Shown here: piece after piece, positions 8,215-16,465 of the stretch
How positions within the stretch are numbered: the first letter of the stretch is position 1
How the letters are laid out: each line of letters opens with the position of its first letter
Source: Geobacillus thermodenitrificans subsp. thermodenitrificans DSM 465
Lineage (GTDB): Bacteria; Bacillota; Bacilli; Bacillales; Anoxybacillaceae
Assembly: GCF_000496575.1 (NCBI RefSeq)
Contig: NZ_AYKT01000005.1
Coordinates: 62,001 to 126,000, forward strand
Direction: 5' to 3'
DNA length: 64,000 bases
Position numbers and translations under genes: made by a program
The notes under the pieces: model-generated
Seen by the model: only the letters and a program-made list of their open reading frames with translations
Databases searched by the model: none
What the model was told of the DNA's origin: nothing

Positions 8215-8840
8215 TTGACGATCTCTTGTAAACGTTGAACAACCGTTTCCATCATCCGTTTATATTGATCATCGCCAAACCATTTATACAGCGCTTTATA
8301 GTCGTTGTACATGTCGAGCAGCTCGTCGACCGATGGTTCGCGGTTTTCGCTATCAGCCGACGGCAGCAGAAGCGATGCGTTCATCGGCGTAGCGATGACA
8401 ATATCTTGCACAAGCGTGACGGACGTTTCTTCCCCATCAGCTAGCGGAGTAATGTCTTCAAGATGGACTTCAATTTCCCAACCGTCCGTCAGCCGCTTCA
8501 ATTCATAAATCGTCTCTTCCCATCCTTCTCCATAGTAGCGGTAAATTTCCGTCCGAACCCCGACGACTTTGAACAAATGGCCGTCATAATCACGAACACG
8601 GACAATTTCGCCGAGAAAAAACGGCAACTCGATTTCAATTTCTTCAGCGATCCACAAATCATCTGTAAATTCAGATAATAAAACGAGCGCCTGCTCGGTA
8701 AACAAACTATGGCCATGGTTAATTTCGTATAAAAACGTGCCATCAATTTGTTGAATATCCGTCACAGTTCCGACCGTTCCGTACAATGTATTGACAACGA
8801 TATCGCCGACGGAAAACTTCGGGCGTTTCGGCGTGCTCAT
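8196..8840 (-). CDS. yodN: YodN-like conserved protein
   Basis: The 214-residue product has an N-terminal beta-rich part that looks like a short SH3- or CarD-like barrel (KFSVGDIVVNTLYGTVGTVT), then EINHGHSLFTEQAL and a second barrel-like segment (GEIVRVRDYDGHLFKVVGV). The C-terminus is helical and acidic. It fits YodN by length, character and position between yozD and yozE. The ATG at 8838-8840 (MSTPKRPKF) has GGGAG six bases upstream; longer in-frame starts add unconserved sequence. Function unknown. Confidence 0.72.
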   Translation of the reverse strand: MSTPKRPKFSVGDIVVNTLYGTVGTVTDIQQIDGTFLYEINHGHSLFTEQALVLLSEFTDDLWIAEEIEIELPFFLGEIVRVRDYDGHLFKVVGVRTEIYRYYGEGWEETIYELKRLTDGWEIEVHLEDITPLADGEETSVTLVQDIVIATPMNASLLLPSADSENREPSVDELLDMYNDYKALYKWFGDDQYKRMMETVVQRLQEIVNHQNRN

Positions 8841-8971
8841 TGGCATCTCCCACCCTTTTGAACAAATGGTTAGTATAGTATATGCATGCATGAAAGGGTG
8901 GACACCTTTGCCAGCGCGGAAAAAGCGGATTGAAAACGCTACCAATATTCAAAACAGGAACGCCTTCCTAG

Positions 8972-9190
8972 TTATGTTTCATGCAAAAACTGCTCCCACA
9001 GTTCATCAAAAATAACCATGCTTTCCAAATAATCACCGTTTAACTCCAAATAGCCGCTTAATTCTTCATAATCCGCTGATCCTTTCGGAAAGCTGTGGTC
9101 GTCATACGCCCCGTTCGCAAACCGCACAACAGGATCTTCTTCATGCCCATGGCGGAAGCGCAATAAGTAGCGGTAAAACGATTTTTCCAT
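8972..9190 (-). CDS. yozE: YozE family (UPF0346) protein
   Basis: This 72-residue protein starts MEKSFYRYLLRFRHGHEEDP and contains FANGAYDDHSFPKGSADYEELSGYLE. Those are the hallmark positions of the YozE/UPF0346 family, whose members have 70-75 residues and a helical SAM-like fold. Function unknown. The start ATG (9188-9190) follows AAGGAAGAGG at usable spacing. It lies next to yodN, as in B. subtilis. Confidence 0.88.
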   Translation of the reverse strand: MEKSFYRYLLRFRHGHEEDPVVRFANGAYDDHSFPKGSADYEELSGYLELNGDYLESMVIFDELWEQFLHET

Positions 9191-9464
9191 GTTTCCCCAT
9201 CCTCTTCCTTTCTCTTTGTTGCTATTATAATGAGCTTTTTCATGTTTGTGAAGCCTTTTTTCACCGCTTGTATTGTCATCGTACGCGCTAAACCCGTTTT
9301 TCATGCCAAAGATAGGCGACTTTTATAACCATCCCTTCGTGCCAACAAAGAAGCACAAATAGGCTAGCTCCCTCCGTTGGTCAAACCGCCTCAATAATCG
9401 ATTGCCCTAGATCTCACTCCTAGTATGCCGCCTCCACACCTATGATTCTTTCTAGCGGCGCACA
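9191..9464. other. Intergenic stretch without a recognised gene
   Basis: This is the gene-free stretch between yozE and the bioB terminator. It holds the yozE promoter region near 9210-9240, but no frame with a ribosome site and recognisable protein, and no repeat that I could see. Confidence 0.5.
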
Positions 9465-9504
9465 TGAAAAAAGAGTGTCCCAAAAAACAACCGGGGCACC
9501 CTTT
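9465..9504 (-). terminator. Terminator downstream of bioB
   Basis: On the minus strand, a stem of AAAGGGTGCCCC against GGGACACTCTT (one bulge) is followed by TTTTTT, about 75 bases after the bioB stop. Confidence 0.55.
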
Positions 9505-9581
9505 TCCGTCATCATATACCGTAAGACAATATGTTGCACCTCTTAAGGAAGGGCAACCTTTTAGGCCAACCTTATCAACCG

Positions 9582-10580
9582 TTATACGGCTCCGATTTGC
9601 GGCGCTGGAGAAAACTCGATCTCAAAGCCAAGGTCCTCAAGCATCTTGTAATCGGCGGACTTTTCCTGCCCGAGGGTTGTTAAATAATCGCCGACGAAAA
9701 TGGAGTTGGCGGCATACAGCCCGAGCGGCTGGAGCGAGCGCAAATTCACTTCCCGTCCACCGGCGATGCGTATCTCTTTTGTCGGGTTCATATAGCGGAA
9801 CAGCGCCAACACTTTCAAGCAATAACGCGGATTTAATTCATTCGTTCCGGCCAGCGGCGTTCCGTCAATCGCATGCAAAAAGTTGACCGGGATCGAATCG
9901 GCATCGAGCTCCCGCAAGCTGCGCGCCATATCGACAATATCTTGCTTCGTTTCTTTCATGCCGATAATAACGCCCGAGCACGGCGAAAGACCGGCTTCCT
10001 TCACCGTTTCCACCGTCCGCACCCGGTCATCATATGTATGAGACGTCGTAATGTTCGGATGGTGTTGTTTCGACGTATTAATATTATGGTTGTAGCGATC
10101 CACGCCCGCTTCTTTCAGCCTCGCTGCTTGTTCCGGCTTCAACAGCCCGAGACAGGCGCACACTTTCAGACCGAACCGTTCTTTAATTTCTTTCACGGCG
10201 GAAACAACAATGTCTACTTCCTTATCGCTCGGACCACGGCCGCTTGCGACAATGCAAAATGTCCCTATCTGCAAACGGTACGCTTCTTCAGCCCCGCGCA
10301 GCAGCGTTTCTTTATCGAGCATTTTATACGTCTTCACCGGCGCCGTCGCCACGGCAGACTGCGAACAATAGCCGCAGTTTTCCGGACAAAGGCCGGATTT
10401 GGCGTTCATGATCATATTCAATTTCACCTTATTGCCGTAATAGACCGAGCGGATTCGGTACGCCCCTTGCAAAAGAAGGAGCAGCTCGTCGTCCGGACAG
10501 TCGAGTATCGCCAACGCCTCTTCATCGGCCAGCTCGTATCCTTCCATCACCTGTTCAGCTAATGACAGCCAATTTGGCAT
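9582..10580 (-). CDS. bioB: Biotin synthase (radical SAM)
   Basis: The 332-residue enzyme inserts sulfur into dethiobiotin. The radical-SAM cluster motif is CPENCGYC, with Cys 65, 69 and 72. The motif YNHNINTS (biotin synthase YNHNLDTS type), the iron-sulfur ligand region GLSPCSGVIIGMKE, VNFLHAIDGTPL and the C-terminal IAGGREVNLRSLQPLGLYAANSIFVGDYLTT follow in order. Length is normal. It stands alone here; no other bio gene is in the window. Just upstream is a BirA-type operator overlapping the promoter, so it is probably repressed by biotinyl-AMP-BirA. Confidence 0.96.
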   Translation of the reverse strand: MPNWLSLAEQVMEGYELADEEALAILDCPDDELLLLLQGAYRIRSVYYGNKVKLNMIMNAKSGLCPENCGYCSQSAVATAPVKTYKMLDKETLLRGAEEAYRLQIGTFCIVASGRGPSDKEVDIVVSAVKEIKERFGLKVCACLGLLKPEQAARLKEAGVDRYNHNINTSKQHHPNITTSHTYDDRVRTVETVKEAGLSPCSGVIIGMKETKQDIVDMARSLRELDADSIPVNFLHAIDGTPLAGTNELNPRYCLKVLALFRYMNPTKEIRIAGGREVNLRSLQPLGLYAANSIFVGDYLTTLGQEKSADYKMLEDLGFEIEFSPAPQIGAV

Positions 10581-10612
10581 TTTCCCTCTCCCCTTTCCAC
10601 ATCATTACATTT

Positions 10613-10667
10613 ATCGTAGCGGACAAGACGGATAATTGTCAACCTATTTATAAATTGAGTTTACTAT
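10613..10667 (-). promoter_or_regulatory. bioB promoter with overlapping BirA-type operator
   Basis: On the plus strand, TTGTCAACC (10636-10644) and GTTTACTAT (10659-10667) are imperfect inverted arms separated by 14 bases, the BirA box layout. On the minus strand the left arm contains TTGACA (10637-10642), a perfect -35 box. TACGAT follows 18 bases later at 10613-10618 as the -10. BirA binding would therefore cover the -35. Confidence 0.65.
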
Positions 10668-10729
10668 AGTTCAGCATCCAAAACAGCAACGTCCGCGGTG
10701 TTGTGAATGGCCACCTTCGCTCAACACAA

Positions 10730-10765
10730 AAAAGACAGGCCGCCGTTTTGGGACAGCCTGTCTTG
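10730..10765 (-). terminator. Rho-independent terminator of the FAD oxidoreductase gene
   Basis: AAGACAGGC and GCCTGTCTT pair perfectly around a 15-base loop. On the minus strand the stem runs into TTTTTTG, 10 bases after the stop of the gene at 10775. Confidence 0.75.
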
Positions 10766-10774
10766 TTCCTTTGC

Positions 10775-12214
10775 TTAACGCGTCAGTTTTTCAACGATGT
10801 CGCGGGCGATCCAAACACCGCAAGCGCTTGCCTGGGCGAGGCCGCGCGTAATGCCGGCGCCGTCGCCACCGACATACAGCCCCGCGATTTCTGTTTCAAA
10901 CCGATCGTTCAGTTTTGGACGCGCCGAATAAAACTTCGCCTCAACGCCGTAAAACAGCGTATGCTCAGACGCGAGCCCTGGAGTGACATGGTTAAGCGCT
11001 TCTGTCATCTCGATCAAACTTTTCATCGTGTTGTACGGCAAGACAAGACCTAAATCGCCTGGCACCGCCTCTTTTAGTGTCGGTTCAATAAATCCTTCTT
11101 TGATCCGTTTCTCCGTCGACCGCCGTCCTTTTAAAATGTCCCCGTATTTTTGCACAATGATGCCGCCGTTAGATAAAGCGTTCGCCAACCGGGAAATTTC
11201 ATGGGCGTATTCATTCGGCTTATCAAACGGATCGGAAAATTTATGCGAGACAAGGAGCGCAAAGTTCGTGTTGCTGCTGCCGAGCTTCGGATCTTTGTAC
11301 GCGTGGCCGTTGGCAAGCATAATGCCAGAATGATTTTCGACAACCACGTGCCCCGACGGATTGCTGCAAAACGTACGCACTTGCGTCCCGACCGACGTGT
11401 TGAAGATAAATTTTCCTTCATACAAATGCTCATTAATTTCTTGCATGACAATGTTCGATGTTTCGACGCGCACCCCGATATCGACTTGGTTGTTGATCAT
11501 TCGCAGGCGGCGCTTGCGCAACAATTTGCTCAGCCAGACTGAGCCGTCGCGTCCCGGAGCGATGACGACTTTTTCCGCCGTCAACGTTTCACCGTTTTTC
11601 AGGACGACCCCTTTCACTTCATGGCCGTCTTCCGTCCGCTCCGTCACGATATCATCTACTTCTGTTTTAAAGCGCATCGTAATCCGCTCGCGCAAATATT
11701 CAAAAATGCTTTGTAAAATCGCTAAGTTTTGCTCTGTGCCTAAATGGCGAACATAGGCGCGCAACAGCTTCAACCCAGCGGCATAAGCGCGCCGCTCAAT
11801 CTCTTTCACTTTGTCCGTCATCGGGTCGGTAATCGACGTCGTCGCCCCATGTTTTAAGTTGATTTCATCCACATAACGGATGAGCTCAAGCACGGTTGAG
11901 GCCGGCAAATAGTCGGTCATCCAGCCGCCAAATTCGCTCGTGATGTTGAACTTGCCGTCCGAATACGCTCCAGCCCCGCCAAAGCCGTTCGTGATCGAAC
12001 AGGCGGGCACACAGCCGGCATAATCTTTTTTGCCGGCTGGCGGCGGGCATTTCTCAATTTTTTTCTGCAAAATCGGACAGTTGCGTTTATATATATCATG
12101 CCCTTTGTCAATGAGCAGCACATTCGCTCCAGGCAGTTTGAGCGTCAGTTCGTAACACGTAAAAATGCCGGCAGGTCCAGCGCCCACCACAATCACATCG
12201 TAATGGTTGTTCAT
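10775..12214 (-). CDS. FAD-dependent oxidoreductase (uncharacterised dehydrogenase)
   Basis: The 479-residue flavoprotein starts MNNHYDVIVVGAGPAGIF, with the GAGPAG dinucleotide loop at residues 11-16. It contains a Cys-containing segment (CPILQKKIEKCPPPAG, then GCVPACSITNGFGGAGAYSDG), and ends with the second FAD motif GLYVGGDGAGITRGLAQASACG. This matches a widespread family of predicted FAD-dependent dehydrogenases with no assigned substrate. The start was chosen at the ATG preceding the FAD fold, with GGGGGA upstream; an ATG 48 bases further up has no support. It is a single-gene unit with its own terminator. Confidence 0.85.
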   Translation of the reverse strand: MNNHYDVIVVGAGPAGIFTCYELTLKLPGANVLLIDKGHDIYKRNCPILQKKIEKCPPPAGKKDYAGCVPACSITNGFGGAGAYSDGKFNITSEFGGWMTDYLPASTVLELIRYVDEINLKHGATTSITDPMTDKVKEIERRAYAAGLKLLRAYVRHLGTEQNLAILQSIFEYLRERITMRFKTEVDDIVTERTEDGHEVKGVVLKNGETLTAEKVVIAPGRDGSVWLSKLLRKRRLRMINNQVDIGVRVETSNIVMQEINEHLYEGKFIFNTSVGTQVRTFCSNPSGHVVVENHSGIMLANGHAYKDPKLGSSNTNFALLVSHKFSDPFDKPNEYAHEISRLANALSNGGIIVQKYGDILKGRRSTEKRIKEGFIEPTLKEAVPGDLGLVLPYNTMKSLIEMTEALNHVTPGLASEHTLFYGVEAKFYSARPKLNDRFETEIAGLYVGGDGAGITRGLAQASACGVWIARDIVEKLTR

Positions 12215-12395
12215 TGTGCCATCCCCCATTTCATATGTTCCATTCGGAAGTATACGCGACATTCACCTATTCGTCAAGACAAAAACCGAACTTTTATAGC
12301 GATATAAATCTATAATGTTCGACATTATTAATGGTTGTGCAAATCGAAAAAAAATTGGTATGTTGATAGAAGGTAAAGGAACGGGAGGAGAACAG

Positions 12396-13049
12396 ATGCG
12401 CTTTTTTGTGAAAAATTTTGTAAACGGCATGCTAACGATCGTGCCGATTTTATTAGCCGTCTATGTATGCTATAAAGTGTTCGCTGTTTTGGACGGGTTG
12501 CTCGGCCAGTATGTCCGGCCGTATTTGGATGGCCGCTACATCCCCGGCCTTGGCTTGCTCGCAACAGTGGTGCTCATCACTGTTTGCGGCTGGCTATCGA
12601 CGCAATATGTGAGCGGCCGTCTCATTCGGCTTGTCGATCGGTTGCTTGAAAGCATTCCCTTGATGAAGACCGTTTATTCGGTCGCTAAAGATACGATTGC
12701 TTCTTTTGTCGGAGAAAAACGGTCGTTTTCGCAAGTCGTGCTCGTCACAATGCCGGAGAGCGGCTGGAAATGCCTTGGCTTCATTACGATGGACAATGTC
12801 GGCGCCTGGCACGATCCGCTTGCTGATTATGTCGCCGTCTATATTCCACAGACGTTTCAAGTCGCCGGGCTTACCCTTCTCGTCCCGAAAGAGCAAGTCG
12901 AAGTCATCGATATCTCGCCGGAAGAGGCAATGAAGTTTATCCTCTCCGGCGGCGTCGCGGTCCGCAAACAAAAACGGCTGCCCTATCATTGGGGCAGCCG
13001 TTCATATTTCCGACCAACATACGTTCTTGCCAACTCAAATATGTCCTGA
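12396..13049 (+). CDS. DUF502 family membrane protein
   Basis: The 217-residue protein has two membrane helices near the start (about residues 8-28 and 52-72) with GMLTIVPILLAVYVCYKVF between, then the DUF502 signature SIPLMKTVYSVAKDTIASF and a beta-rich soluble part (GFITMDNVGAW, DYVAVYIPQTFQVAG). Function unknown. GGGAGGAG precedes the ATG at 12396. The last 25 or so codons contain a strong hairpin (12975-13000) that works as the terminator of the convergent corA, so the final residues may be a 3-prime extension specific to this lineage. Confidence 0.82.
   Translation: MRFFVKNFVNGMLTIVPILLAVYVCYKVFAVLDGLLGQYVRPYLDGRYIPGLGLLATVVLITVCGWLSTQYVSGRLIRLVDRLLESIPLMKTVYSVAKDTIASFVGEKRSFSQVVLVTMPESGWKCLGFITMDNVGAWHDPLADYVAVYIPQTFQVAGLTLLVPKEQVEVIDISPEEAMKFILSGGVAVRKQKRLPYHWGSRSYFRPTYVLANSNMS
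12975..13000 (-). terminator. corA terminator embedded in the 3-prime end of the DUF502 gene
   Basis: CGGCTGCCC pairs perfectly with GGGCAGCCG around an 8-base loop. On the minus strand the stem is followed by TTTTTG, about 55 bases after the corA stop. Confidence 0.7.
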
Positions 13050-13052
13050 CCG

Positions 13053-13991
13053 TTAAAAATATCGTTTTTTCCAAAAGATGTATGCCGTTACTGCCGACAG
13101 CGAACCGGCAAGCACCATAGCGACGGCAAAGGCGTACGGGGAGTGTTGGAACGGAATCGGCACGTTCATGCCGTAAAAACTCGCCACCATCGTTGGCAGC
13201 GAAATGACGATCGTAATGGCAGTCAAAAATTTCATCACAATGTTTAAGTTGTTCGAGATGACGGAAGCAAATGCATCCATCATGCCGCTTAAAATGCTGC
13301 TGTATACTTCCGCCATTTCGATCGCCTGCTTGTTTTCAATAATAACATCTTGCAGCAAATCTTGATCATCTTCGTACATGCGCAAATAGTTCAGACGCAT
13401 GAGCCGCTCCATGACGATATTGTTCGCTTTCAGCGACGTCATAAAATACACTAAACTTTTTTCCATGCTAAGAAGTGAAAACAGCTCTTTGTTTTTCATC
13501 GACTGGTGCAGCTCTTTTTCAATTTCACTCGTCCGCCGGTTAATCTGCTTCAAATAACGCAAATAATATGTCGAAATCATGTAAAGCATTTGCAAAGCGA
13601 ACCGTGTTTTCATAAACGTGTAAAAGTTTTTGATTTTGTTTTTTGAAAATTCCTCAAAAATCGGATTTTCTTGCAAACAGACCGTAATAAAGCACGTATT
13701 CGTAATGATCATGCCGATCGGAATCGTTTCGTACATCGGGCCGTCAACTTCGTCATGGGCGACAATCGGGATGTCGACGATAATCAACACATGATTATCC
13801 TCTTTTTCGACGCGCGACCGCTCTTCGTCATCAAGCGCGTCTTTGATCGAATCGATCGGAATGTCTAAATGGTGAGCGATGTAGCGAATTTCATCCTCCG
13901 TCGGGGCAACGAGATTGATCCAGCAGCCGTTTTCAATCCGGTCAATTTCCCGCATTTTTCCGTTGGCATCGGACAAATACATTTTCATCAT
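13053..13991 (-). CDS. corA: CorA-type magnesium/cobalt channel
   Basis: The 312-residue protein has the full CorA layout: an N-terminal cytoplasmic alpha/beta domain (WINLVAPTEDEI, DALDDEERSRVE), a long coiled-coil stalk (about residues 130-240), and two C-terminal helices. The pore signature YGMNVPIPF lies between the helices and the C-terminus is basic (WKKRYF). It imports Mg (or Co, Ni) passively, driven by membrane potential. GGAGGAAGG lies before the ATG pair. It is intact, unlike the broken relative at 190-1209, and is probably monocistronic. Confidence 0.93.
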   Translation of the reverse strand: MMKMYLSDANGKMREIDRIENGCWINLVAPTEDEIRYIAHHLDIPIDSIKDALDDEERSRVEKEDNHVLIIVDIPIVAHDEVDGPMYETIPIGMIITNTCFITVCLQENPIFEEFSKNKIKNFYTFMKTRFALQMLYMISTYYLRYLKQINRRTSEIEKELHQSMKNKELFSLLSMEKSLVYFMTSLKANNIVMERLMRLNYLRMYEDDQDLLQDVIIENKQAIEMAEVYSSILSGMMDAFASVISNNLNIVMKFLTAITIVISLPTMVASFYGMNVPIPFQHSPYAFAVAMVLAGSLSAVTAYIFWKKRYF

Positions 13992-14300
13992 TTGGCATCC
14001 TTCCTCCTTTTCACGCGAGGAAGGCGGCGCCTCTTCCTTTCCGCCCGGAGCCCGTTTTCGTATGATGAGCAGCGGGCGAGAAAAGGAACAGGCCGCGTTC
14101 CCCGCTATATTCCGGTTCCGGTTCGTTCGAACTTGAACTACTCATAATACGAAAACGCCACTCCTTTCAAAAAAATGTTCCTCAAGTAATGATAACGCGG
14201 ACCAGTTCATTTGTATAGTAGTTGCCATGAAAAAAAGCAGCCTACTGGCTACTTTATTCATCAAACGGCATAATGTTCAAACATTGCTGCTCCGGCTGCC
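13992..14300. other. Intergenic region upstream of corA
   Basis: About 310 bases hold the corA ribosome site and promoter region. Near 14227-14300 there are AGCC/GGCT and GCAGCC/GGCTGC arms followed on the minus strand by TTTTTTT, a likely terminator for the small gene at 14301. No other gene is supported. Confidence 0.5.
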
Positions 14301-14444
14301 TTATTCACTCGATGGCGTTGTGTTGAAAAAATCAGACGCTTGTTTGTTGGTTTGTCCTCGTTCTGAACGGCGCGGATGCTTTTTGCTCTTTCCCATTACC
14401 CCATCGGATTCGTAACTTGGCGCAAATGGCAGCTTTTTATTCAC
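14301..14444 (-). CDS. Small basic peptide, possibly spore-associated (47 aa)
   Basis: A GTG start preceded by the very strong site AAAGGAGGTGA opens a 47-residue frame: VNKKLPFAPSYESDGVMGKS, then KKHPRRSERGQTNKQASDFF and NTTPSSE. It is basic, soluble, lacks cysteines and is rich in Asn/Gln/Ser. The composition is like minor small acid-soluble spore proteins, but no family is recognised. A likely terminator lies just downstream. Confidence 0.55.
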   Translation of the reverse strand: MNKKLPFAPSYESDGVMGKSKKHPRRSERGQTNKQASDFFNTTPSSE

Positions 14445-14625
14445 CGCTCTCACCTCCTTTGCTTTTACTGTTTGCTGCTAGCCGTCATTTTACTCGATTG
14501 AAGCAAGGCAAGAGGGTGCTACTTTGTGGAAAGCGTTTTATCCTAAAATTGTCAGCCAATGTTCACACAATCATTTTACCGGCTCCATCCGTTCATTTAT
14601 AATAAATAAGTGAGGAGGGGAAGCC

Positions 14626-14916
14626 ATGAACATTACGATCACGAAAAAAGCGTTCGATTGGTACAAGCGAGAGCTCGGACTAAAACCCGGTGATGCGATT
14701 CGCCTGTTCGCCCGCTACGGGGGATGCGGCACCGTACAAAAAGGGTTTTCACTCGGCATAGCAAAGGACGAGCCGGCAGGAGAGCCAGCGGCGCAGACGA
14801 CGGTTGATGGCGTGACCTTTTTTGTCGAAGACAGCGACCAATGGTATTTTGACGGGCACGATTTGACGATCGATTTAGACGAAAAAGGTGATGAACCGGT
14901 ATTTCTGATCCAATAA
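14626..14916 (+). CDS. yneR: HesB-like domain protein YneR
   Basis: The 96-residue protein begins MNITITKKAFDWYKRELGLK and contains FARYGGCGTVQKGFSLGIA with one conserved Cys. It matches the short HesB/IscA-like YneR family, which lacks the C-terminal CxC of true A-type iron-sulfur carriers; none is visible here either. Function unproven. GTGAGGAGGGG precedes the ATG. It converges on the thioesterase gene and shares a perfect hairpin with it. Its position beside yneQ and yneP matches B. subtilis. Confidence 0.85.
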   Translation: MNITITKKAFDWYKRELGLKPGDAIRLFARYGGCGTVQKGFSLGIAKDEPAGEPAAQTTVDGVTFFVEDSDQWYFDGHDLTIDLDEKGDEPVFLIQ

Positions 14917-14922
14917 ACAGTG

Positions 14923-14950
14923 AAAAAGCTAGCCTTAGCGCTAGCTTTTT
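14923..14950. terminator. Bidirectional rho-independent terminator
   Basis: AAAAAGCTAG and CTAGCTTTTT are perfect 10-bp arms around 8 bases. They give a T run on both strands and lie between convergent yneR and the thioesterase gene, whose stop codon lies inside the right arm. Confidence 0.85.
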
Positions 14951-15348
14951 CGAATGATGGCGATCGTGCAGCGGGAGACGCAGACGAGCTGCCCTTGTTC
15001 ATCCGTGATGCGTACATCCCACACCATCGTCGTTCGGCCGCGGTGCAGCACTGTTCCCGTTGCCGTCACCGTTCCGCTGCGAACAGCGCGAACATGGTTT
15101 GCATTAATTTCTAAACCAACGACGTTTTCCGTTTGCGGATCCACAAGCGCGTACGCGCCGATGCTCGCCACCGTTTCAGCCAACGCGACTGAGGCCCCAC
15201 CATGCAAGATTCCAGCTGGCTGGTGCGTGCGCTGGTCGACTGGCATCGTCGCCACGACGCGTCCTTCACCAAGTTCGACAATTTCGATGCCAAGTGTGTC
15301 AATTAGCGTATGTTTCGCCATTTCTTTCATCACTGTCAAATCGATCAT
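14941..15348 (-). CDS. PaaI/YuxO-type hotdog thioesterase
   Basis: The 135-residue hotdog-fold protein has the family core QPAGILHGGASVALAETVASIGAY (HGG followed by the catalytic acidic helix), then GLEINANHVRAVRSGTVTA. Such enzymes hydrolyse acyl-CoA or aromatic acyl-CoA thioesters, with B. subtilis YuxO as a relative; the substrate here is unknown. The ATG overlaps the yneQ stop by four bases (ATGA), so translation is coupled. Strong site GGAGGAAGG. Confidence 0.85.
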   Translation of the reverse strand: MIDLTVMKEMAKHTLIDTLGIEIVELGEGRVVATMPVDQRTHQPAGILHGGASVALAETVASIGAYALVDPQTENVVGLEINANHVRAVRSGTVTATGTVLHRGRTTMVWDVRITDEQGQLVCVSRCTIAIIRKS

Positions 15349-15662
15349 GATTCCTTCCTCCCCCGTTTCGTAAACCGTGCCAGCTCATCAAGCCGCCCTT
15401 CTTGCCGCAAAATGCGCGCTTGCGTCTCTCCGAGCAAATCAAAGTGCGGAAATTCATTGCGCCGGTCGATCCACTCTTCTTTCAGCCCGTATTGCCGTCC
15501 CCAAGCAGCCAGCTTATCAATATCGGCGCAACCGACTTTCGTCACCGTCGTGCAATGCGGAAACCGTTCGTCATACCAATAATGGGTCAAAAAAGCGATT
15601 TCTCCGCGCCTCACTTTCTCCTTCCACGCCGCGAGTTCATGTCGGCGAATGCCAAACGCCAT
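15345..15662 (-). CDS. yneQ: YneQ-like hypothetical protein
   Basis: The 105-residue soluble protein begins MAFGIRRHELAAWKEKVRRG and has HYWYDERFPHCTTVTKVGCADIDKLAAWG, a conserved block with two cysteines and several His. By length and position between yneP and yneR it matches B. subtilis YneQ. Function unknown. It begins 14 bases after the yneP stop and ends overlapping the next gene by four bases, so yneP, yneQ and the thioesterase gene form one transcription unit. Confidence 0.78.
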   Translation of the reverse strand: MAFGIRRHELAAWKEKVRRGEIAFLTHYWYDERFPHCTTVTKVGCADIDKLAAWGRQYGLKEEWIDRRNEFPHFDLLGETQARILRQEGRLDELARFTKRGRKES

Positions 15663-15676
15663 CGCAATGCTCTCCT

Positions 15677-16093
15677 TTACCGTTTCGCCCGCTCATACGC
15701 TTCGTGCCAATCGGGAAAATATTTGCGAATGACGATCGGCCGAAACGTATCGCGCTTGACGCAAACGTGCTGCGACTTGCCGGTCACTGCCACCTCCCCG
15801 TCCGGGGCGAGAATTTCGTAGCCATACGTGACACGGATACCATCATAAGCGTCGATCCATGTGCGGACGGTCGCCGTTTCCCCGTAATGAAGCGGTTTTT
15901 TGTACGACACTTGCAAGTCGATGACCGGCGAAATGACGCCCTCTTTCTCCATCTCGGCATAATGGAAGCCAAGTTGTTTGATTAACTCCGTACGCCCAAC
16001 TTCCATCCAAACTAAGTAGTTTGCATGGTAAACGACGCCCATTTGGTCCGTTTCCGCATAGCGCACTTCAATTTGTTTTTCTGCTACTTTCAT
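15677..16093 (-). CDS. yneP: YbgC/FcbB-type acyl-CoA thioesterase YneP
   Basis: The 138-residue 4-hydroxybenzoyl-CoA-type hotdog thioesterase begins with the VRYAETDQMGVVYHANYLVWME signature (about residues 10-31), in which the Asp is the catalytic residue. GRTELIKQLG follows. It would hydrolyse short or aromatic acyl-CoAs. GGAGGGAG precedes the ATG. It is the first gene of the yneP-yneQ-thioesterase unit, and the sspN-tlp terminator lies upstream of it. Confidence 0.87.
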   Translation of the reverse strand: MKVAEKQIEVRYAETDQMGVVYHANYLVWMEVGRTELIKQLGFHYAEMEKEGVISPVIDLQVSYKKPLHYGETATVRTWIDAYDGIRVTYGYEILAPDGEVAVTGKSQHVCVKRDTFRPIVIRKYFPDWHEAYERAKR

Positions 16094-16176
16094 GTTCGTT
16101 CTCCCTCCATTTTTTGCCGGTTCTCCTCTTTTATGTTACCATTGGTTCGTCCGGCGGCTCAAGCGGCAAGCAGAAA

Positions 16177-16210
16177 AAACAAAGCCGCCCCGATTGGGGC
16201 AGCTTCGTTT
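16177..16210 (-). terminator. sspN-tlp terminator overlapping the tlp stop codon
   Basis: On the minus strand, AAACGAAGCTGCCCC pairs with GGGGCGGCTTTGTTT (two mismatches) around four bases and runs on into TTTTTTCTG. The tlp stop lies in the outer stem. Confidence 0.75.
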
Positions 16211-16436
16211 ATTGGTAACCGTGTTCGCGAGCAGCTGCTTCATCTTTAATTTCCGCGCGCATGGCGGCAATCGCCTCTTCGCGGCGGCGATTTTTCTCGC
16301 GGATTCGCTCCCGCTCTTCAGGAGAAGCAAACTGCATCGTTTCCTCGGCTTTTTCGATGTTTTCAATTGTATTTTGCACCATATCTTGCAACTTTTCGAC
16401 GTTGTCGCTGCGGTCATCCGGTTTCGGACGTGGCAT
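16209..16436 (-). CDS. tlp: Thioredoxin-like spore protein Tlp
   Basis: The 75-residue protein reads MPRPKPDDRSDNVEKLQDMV, then QNTIENIEKAEETMQFASPE and further charged helices. It matches the Tlp small spore protein family closely (PKPDDRSDNVEKLQ, NTIENIEAAEE). GAAGGAGG precedes the ATG. It follows sspN by 29 bases and ends in its own terminator, so it is expressed with sspN from a forespore promoter. Despite the name it has no CxxC active site. Confidence 0.92.
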   Translation of the reverse strand: MPRPKPDDRSDNVEKLQDMVQNTIENIEKAEETMQFASPEERERIREKNRRREEAIAAMRAEIKDEAAAREHGYQ

Positions 16437-16465
16437 GACGTTTCCTCCTTCACGCGAGTTTCGGT

